NCBI GenBank assembly: GCA_017743275.1
Contig: JAGHZG010000010.1
Span: 1-12,229 of the forward strand
Source: Chloroflexota bacterium
GTDB lineage: Bacteria; Chloroflexota; Anaerolineae; B4-G1; DUEL01
Direction of reading: 5' to 3'
Length of the DNA stretch: 12,229 nt
In this document: piece after piece, positions 8,011 to 12,229 of the stretch
Position numbering within the stretch: position 1 is the first letter of the stretch
Layout: the number at the start of each line of letters is the position of its first letter
Notes under the pieces: generated by a model
Databases searched by the model: none
Told to the model about the DNA's origin: nothing
The model's input: only the letters and a program-made list of their open reading frames with translations
Made by a program: the position numbers and the translations under genes

Positions 8011-10880
8011 TTTCCTGCAGCCTCCATCCACTGGCGAACGGTCTCAATGGTGGGGATTTTGATCTCCCGGACCGGCACGCCGTTGCGGGTGTAACCGAGT
8101 TCCTCCATCTTGCGGGCCATCTCCCGGTTGATGGTCACGACAGCAGTGTCAATGGCCACGCGCGGGTTGACGCCGTTGAAAACGATGCGGTTCCAGGCGT
8201 TGCTCAACTCGCGCTCCTGCATATAGGTGCCGGGCAGTTTGACGGGCTCCCGCAGCCACTCCCACTGCGCCAGGATGACGTCTTTGTGCTCCTCCGGGAT
8301 GGGCAGATAGCGGAAGGCTTCTACGTTGGCCGTGTACCACAGGTACTCCCGCCCGTAGTTCATCATCAGTTGACGGGCGAACTCTACCTGCGTCTCGGTG
8401 GACATCCACCATTTCAGGAACTCCCAGGACTCCCGAGGCTTGTCGGTATCGGCCAGCATGATGCAGGTCTGGGCCGAGCCCGTCGCGTGGCGGAGTTGGT
8501 GTCCATCGGGCAGGACGTTGGCGGGGTAGAGGGCGATGCCCCAGAGTCCCTCAATTTCCGGTGCGGCGGTGTACAGTTTGATGTAGGCCTCTACATTGGA
8601 AACGCCCACGGGCAGGGTGCCGTTGCGGAAACTGTCATAGAAACTGACCGCGGTGAGCGGCATCCCATAGACGGTGAACTGCTCGGCCATAAACCGGATG
8701 GCGGCGATGGATTCGTCGCTCCCCAGGCCGGTCCGCAACCCATCGGGTGGGTACAACTCCCCGCCGAAGTTCCAGATGTAGGGGGCGGTGACCAGGTAGC
8801 CCTTCAGTCCGCTGCCCGTGGAGAGGGGGGTGTAGAAATTCATCCCGTAGCGCTGGAGTTCGGGCAGGATGGCGATGACCTCGCCCCAGGTCTGCGGTAC
8901 CGGCAGTCCCAACTGCTCCAGAATGTCGCGGCGGTAGAAGGTGACCCAGAAATCCTGCGTTTCGGGGATGGCGTACACCGAGTCGTTGATGATGTAACTC
9001 AGGAGCGAGCCCGGAGAGTAGATGCGGATGAACGAGTCAAAGTCCTCAAAGGAGCGCAGGTCGTAGAGCGCGTTGCGCAGCGCCAGTTCGTAGGGGATGT
9101 TGGTGCTGATGCCCAGGGCCACATCCGGCTCAATGTTGGCGGCGATGGCCAGGGCCAGTTTGGCCTCATTGGACATAATGGAGAACCGGACCCGGATGCC
9201 GGTCCGGGGGGTGAAGGTCTGGTCAGCCATCTGCTGCATCAGGTCCACGTACTGGCGCGGGCGGTTCACCCATACCTCCACCTCGTCCTCACTGGCGCCA
9301 ATGGTCTGATACGGGGTGGGCCGGAACGAGTGGATGAAACGTTTGACGTTCTCGCTGAAGGCCGTCCACAGGGAAACGCGCGGCACGGGCGGGATGACAT
9401 CCGGGGAGTGGACGTAGATTTTGTCCAGGGTGAGGGGCTGGTTCTGCAGGGCCGAGAGGACGCTGCCCAGCAACTGCGCGGCCGACTGCGGGCCTTCCGA
9501 GAGACGGTTCATGCGCACCGGGATTTTGTTGGGCTCCCGCGCCAGCAGGCGGATGTTCTCCAGCGCCATCTGGTAGTTCATAATTTCCTGGGAGTTCAGG
9601 CCGTTGTTGACAGCCTGAAGCGCGGCCTTATCGGCAGCCAGTTTATCGGCGATACGCCCCAGCCGTTCCCGGATGTCGGGGATGTAGTCGGCAATCTCCC
9701 ACTCCCGGTAGCGGTCCGCCTGGTTCCCGGTCAGGCGTCTGATCTCCAGCGCCAGGTTGTTGATCTCGCGGATGGACTGGCGGATGTTCCGGATGGCCTC
9801 ATCGTAGGGGGAGGTCGTGACTTCAATGCCGATGATGTTCACCCCCGCGTGCAGGTACACCCGGTAGGGCAGGGTGATGTTCTGCCAGCGGGTGGAATAT
9901 CCGAAGGGCACTTCGTGGAACTCGTCAAAGGGGACGGCGCCGTTGATGATAATGCGGCGGAAGACGGTGAAGTTGGGGCGGGTGTCCTGGAGGGCGCGCA
10001 GGGTGATCAGGTAGAGGCCGTCCTGGGGCACTTCTACCTCATAGTACAGCGCGCTGCCGCTGCGCTGCCAGGAATCGCCGCCGATGGTGTTCAACACCAA
10101 CTGGTAGGTGTCGTAGGGGGTGACGTCCAGACTGCGGTTGTAGAGCGGGCGGATAGAGACGTCGTTTTTGAACGCTGGCCACTCCGCCTCCAGTTCCACC
10201 CGAACGCCGGAGGTTTCGGGCACGGTCAGGCGGGCCAGATACTGGGCGTAGGAGATGTCCGGAGAAAAGGGCCGGAGATAAATGCTCCCCAGCAAAAGCG
10301 TCTCGCGGGTCAGCGTAAACTCAAACTGGTGCTCGCCGCGGGTCAGGTGGATGGCGAGGGGATACTTCCGACTGAAGTTGACATCGCGCAGGGGGACCTG
10401 GGTCCAGCGCGCCAGGCGGACGGGCGGGGCAGGAATCTGGTTGCCGTAGCGGTCCAGGGGGAACTGCCGGGCCCCGCTACGGTAATAGACCGGGAAGACG
10501 ATGCGCCGGGCGTCCTCCACGGGCAGGTCACCGTCCACCAGCAGTTTCCCCTCCGGGGCGGTGACCAGCACGGTCTCGGGCACGGCAGCGTCAAAGGTGA
10601 CGGTGTAGTCCCCCTCTTCGGGGATGGAAACGGTGAAGCGGACGCTGTCGCCCGCTTCCAGTTGGACACAGGGCTTATCGTACTGCCGGGCCAGGTCGCT
10701 GCTGGCCAGGGGGAGGCCGAAGGCGTCGGCGCGCACTTCCAGGACGGGGCCCGCCGGGTCGGAGGCGTCCCGAATGGGCCGGGAGCGGAGGGGTGCGCTC
10801 CCCGCGGCGGATGCTGGCACCCCCTGGACGGCCAGCAGGAGGAGCAGGAACAGAACTCTCAGCAAGGCAGGCGCTTTCAT
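8007..10880 (-). CDS. Giant modular extracellular solute-binding protein
   Basis: A 957-aa exported protein, about twice the usual ~430 aa of family-1 binding proteins. Residues 1-26 form a signal peptide with a leucine core and an ASA-A signal-peptidase-I-like site; unlike typical Gram-positive binding proteins it has no lipobox Cys. Residues about 45-205 and 227-357 are two beta-rich regions; the second ('[12 protein letters not shown]' ... '[13 protein letters not shown]') resembles CBM6/35-like carbohydrate-binding sandwiches. Residues about 360-480 are predicted helical, possibly coiled coil ('[20 protein letters not shown]'). Residues about 530-930 are the solute-binding domain: '[20 protein letters not shown]', '[15 protein letters not shown]', '[20 protein letters not shown]', '[14 protein letters not shown]' and '[20 protein letters not shown]' are characteristic of sugar-binding family 1. 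It likely delivers a glycan to the permeases that follow by ATGA overlap. No strong Shine-Dalgarno sequence precedes the ATG; the start is fixed by the signal peptide. Substrate unknown. Confidence 0.9.
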   Translation of the reverse strand: MKAPALLRVLFLLLLLAVQGVPASAAGSAPLRSRPIRDASDPAGPVLEVRADAFGLPLASSDLARQYDKPCVQLEAGDSVRFTVSIPEEGDYTVTFDAAVPETVLVTAPEGKLLVDGDLPVEDARRIVFPVYYRSGARQFPLDRYGNQIPAPPVRLARWTQVPLRDVNFSRKYPLAIHLTRGEHQFEFTLTRETLLLGSIYLRPFSPDISYAQYLARLTVPETSGVRVELEAEWPAFKNDVSIRPLYNRSLDVTPYDTYQLVLNTIGGDSWQRSGSALYYEVEVPQDGLYLITLRALQDTRPNFTVFRRIIINGAVPFDEFHEVPFGYSTRWQNITLPYRVYLHAGVNIIGIEVTTSPYDEAIRNIRQSIREINNLALEIRRLTGNQADRYREWEIADYIPDIRERLGRIADKLAADKAALQAVNNGLNSQEIMNYQMALENIRLLAREPNKIPVRMNRLSEGPQSAAQLLGSVLSALQNQPLTLDKIYVHSPDVIPPVPRVSLWTAFSENVKRFIHSFRPTPYQTIGASEDEVEVWVNRPRQYVDLMQQMADQTFTPRTGIRVRFSIMSNEAKLALAIAANIEPDVALGISTNIPYELALRNALYDLRSFEDFDSFIRIYSPGSLLSYIINDSVYAIPETQDFWVTFYRRDILEQLGLPVPQTWGEVIAILPELQRYGMNFYTPLSTGSGLKGYLVTAPYIWNFGGELYPPDGLRTGLGSDESIAAIRFMAEQFTVYGMPLTAVSFYDSFRNGTLPVGVSNVEAYIKLYTAAPEIEGLWGIALYPANVLPDGHQLRHATGSAQTCIMLADTDKPRESWEFLKWWMSTETQVEFARQLMMNYGREYLWYTANVEAFRYLPIPEEHKDVILAQWEWLREPVKLPGTYMQERELSNAWNRIVFNGVNPRVAIDTAVVTINREMARKMEELGYTRNGVPVREIKIPTIETVRQWMEAAGK
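8021..8025 (-). promoter_or_regulatory. Ribosome-binding site supporting the ATG at 8010
   Basis: GGAGG on the minus strand ends ten bases before ATG 8010, within the last codons of the 957-aa gene, with a closer AGGAAA (8016-8011) also present. It decides the start of the first MalF-like permease in favour of 8010 rather than the GTG at 8031, which would lie upstream of this site. Confidence 0.6.
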
Positions 10881-10899
10881 CCGCAGGCCACTTGTGAAA

Positions 10900-10930
10900 G
10901 GAGGGGGCTGTGGAGGCCACAGCCCCCTCC
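10900..10930 (-). terminator. GC-rich hairpin between the two binding-protein genes
   Basis: The stretch holds a perfect inverted repeat: 14-bp arms at 10930-10917 and 10913-10900 with a 3-base loop. Read on the minus strand the arms are GGAGGGGGCTGTGG and CCACAGCCCCCTCC, followed by TTTCAC. It begins 14 bases after the TAA of the small binding-protein gene and ends 19 bases before the ATG of the 957-aa gene. The stem is very strong, but the following T-run is only three bases, so full intrinsic termination is uncertain. A partial terminator or RNA-stabilising hairpin, giving more binding protein than downstream products, is the likely role (inference from common sugar-importer operons). Confidence 0.75.
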
Positions 10931-10944
10931 GGGTTGGGACGGGC

Positions 10945-12229
<1,285 letters not shown>

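Noticed and set aside
8011..8031. GTG at 8031 as the start of the first MalF-like permease
   Set aside because: It would overlap the previous gene by 25 bases and bypass the GGAGG at 8025-8021. The ATG at 8010 forms the same ATGA junction as the rest of the operon.
9186..9207. Inverted repeat CCGGACC / GGTCCGG
   Set aside because: A 7-bp stem with an 8-base loop inside the coding region of the 957-aa protein, with no T-run; expected by chance in GC-rich DNA.
10881..10944. Promoter for the large operon in the only sizeable gap
   Set aside because: The 64 bases are mostly hairpin, and I see no convincing -10/-35 pair upstream of the ATG at 10880.

Overview
The window is a single co-oriented gene cluster read entirely on the minus strand, so transcription runs from high to low coordinates. 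It is GC-rich and tightly packed. The gene types are an extracellular sugar-uptake locus of the ABC type (solute-binding proteins plus MalF/MalG-type permeases), interleaved with two unusual extracytoplasmic proteins. The organism cannot be named with certainty. The Pro/Thr-rich 'PTATP'-type linker after the lipobox of the last gene, the GC content and the gene style suggest Chloroflexota (Anaerolineae-like). From memory, clusters of similar layout also occur in Paenibacillus-type Firmicutes, where the DNA is usually less GC-rich. This assignment is inference.

Layout in transcription order: (1) a family-1 solute-binding protein whose N-terminus lies beyond the right edge (10945-12229). (2) A 64-bp gap holding a perfect 14-bp GC-rich hairpin that looks like a terminator or attenuator. 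(3) A giant 957-aa solute-binding protein with two N-terminal beta-rich, carbohydrate-binding-module-like regions, a helical/coiled segment and a C-terminal solute-binding domain. (4,5) A MalF-like and a MalG-like permease. (6) A 670-aa membrane protein combining a signal peptide, an NHL-like beta-propeller, TPR repeats, a membrane anchor and a Yip1-like five-helix membrane domain. (7) A 715-aa secreted protein that I recognise as DUF5696-like, with the look of a TIM-barrel glycoside hydrolase. (8,9) A second MalF-like/MalG-like permease pair. (10) The first 42 codons of a lipoprotein running off the left edge, starting at GTG and overlapping the preceding gene.

From gene 3 to gene 8, all five junctions are ATGA overlaps (the start codon shares bases with the previous TGA stop). 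The 957-aa protein, first permease pair, Yip1-fusion, DUF5696 protein and second permease are therefore almost certainly one translationally coupled operon, and the last permease and the lipoprotein follow within 28 bp and -8 bp. No ABC ATPase is visible, so both permease pairs presumably use an ATPase encoded elsewhere, as many sugar importers of this class do with a shared MsmX/MsiK-type ATPase.

Working model (inference): a glycan is bound outside the cell by the modular 957-aa protein and/or the small binding protein, possibly processed by the DUF5696-like protein, scaffolded or sensed by the propeller-TPR-Yip1 membrane protein, and imported through two distinct permease heterodimers. The substrate cannot be told from the sequence. 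The locus as a whole is the most interesting thing here.
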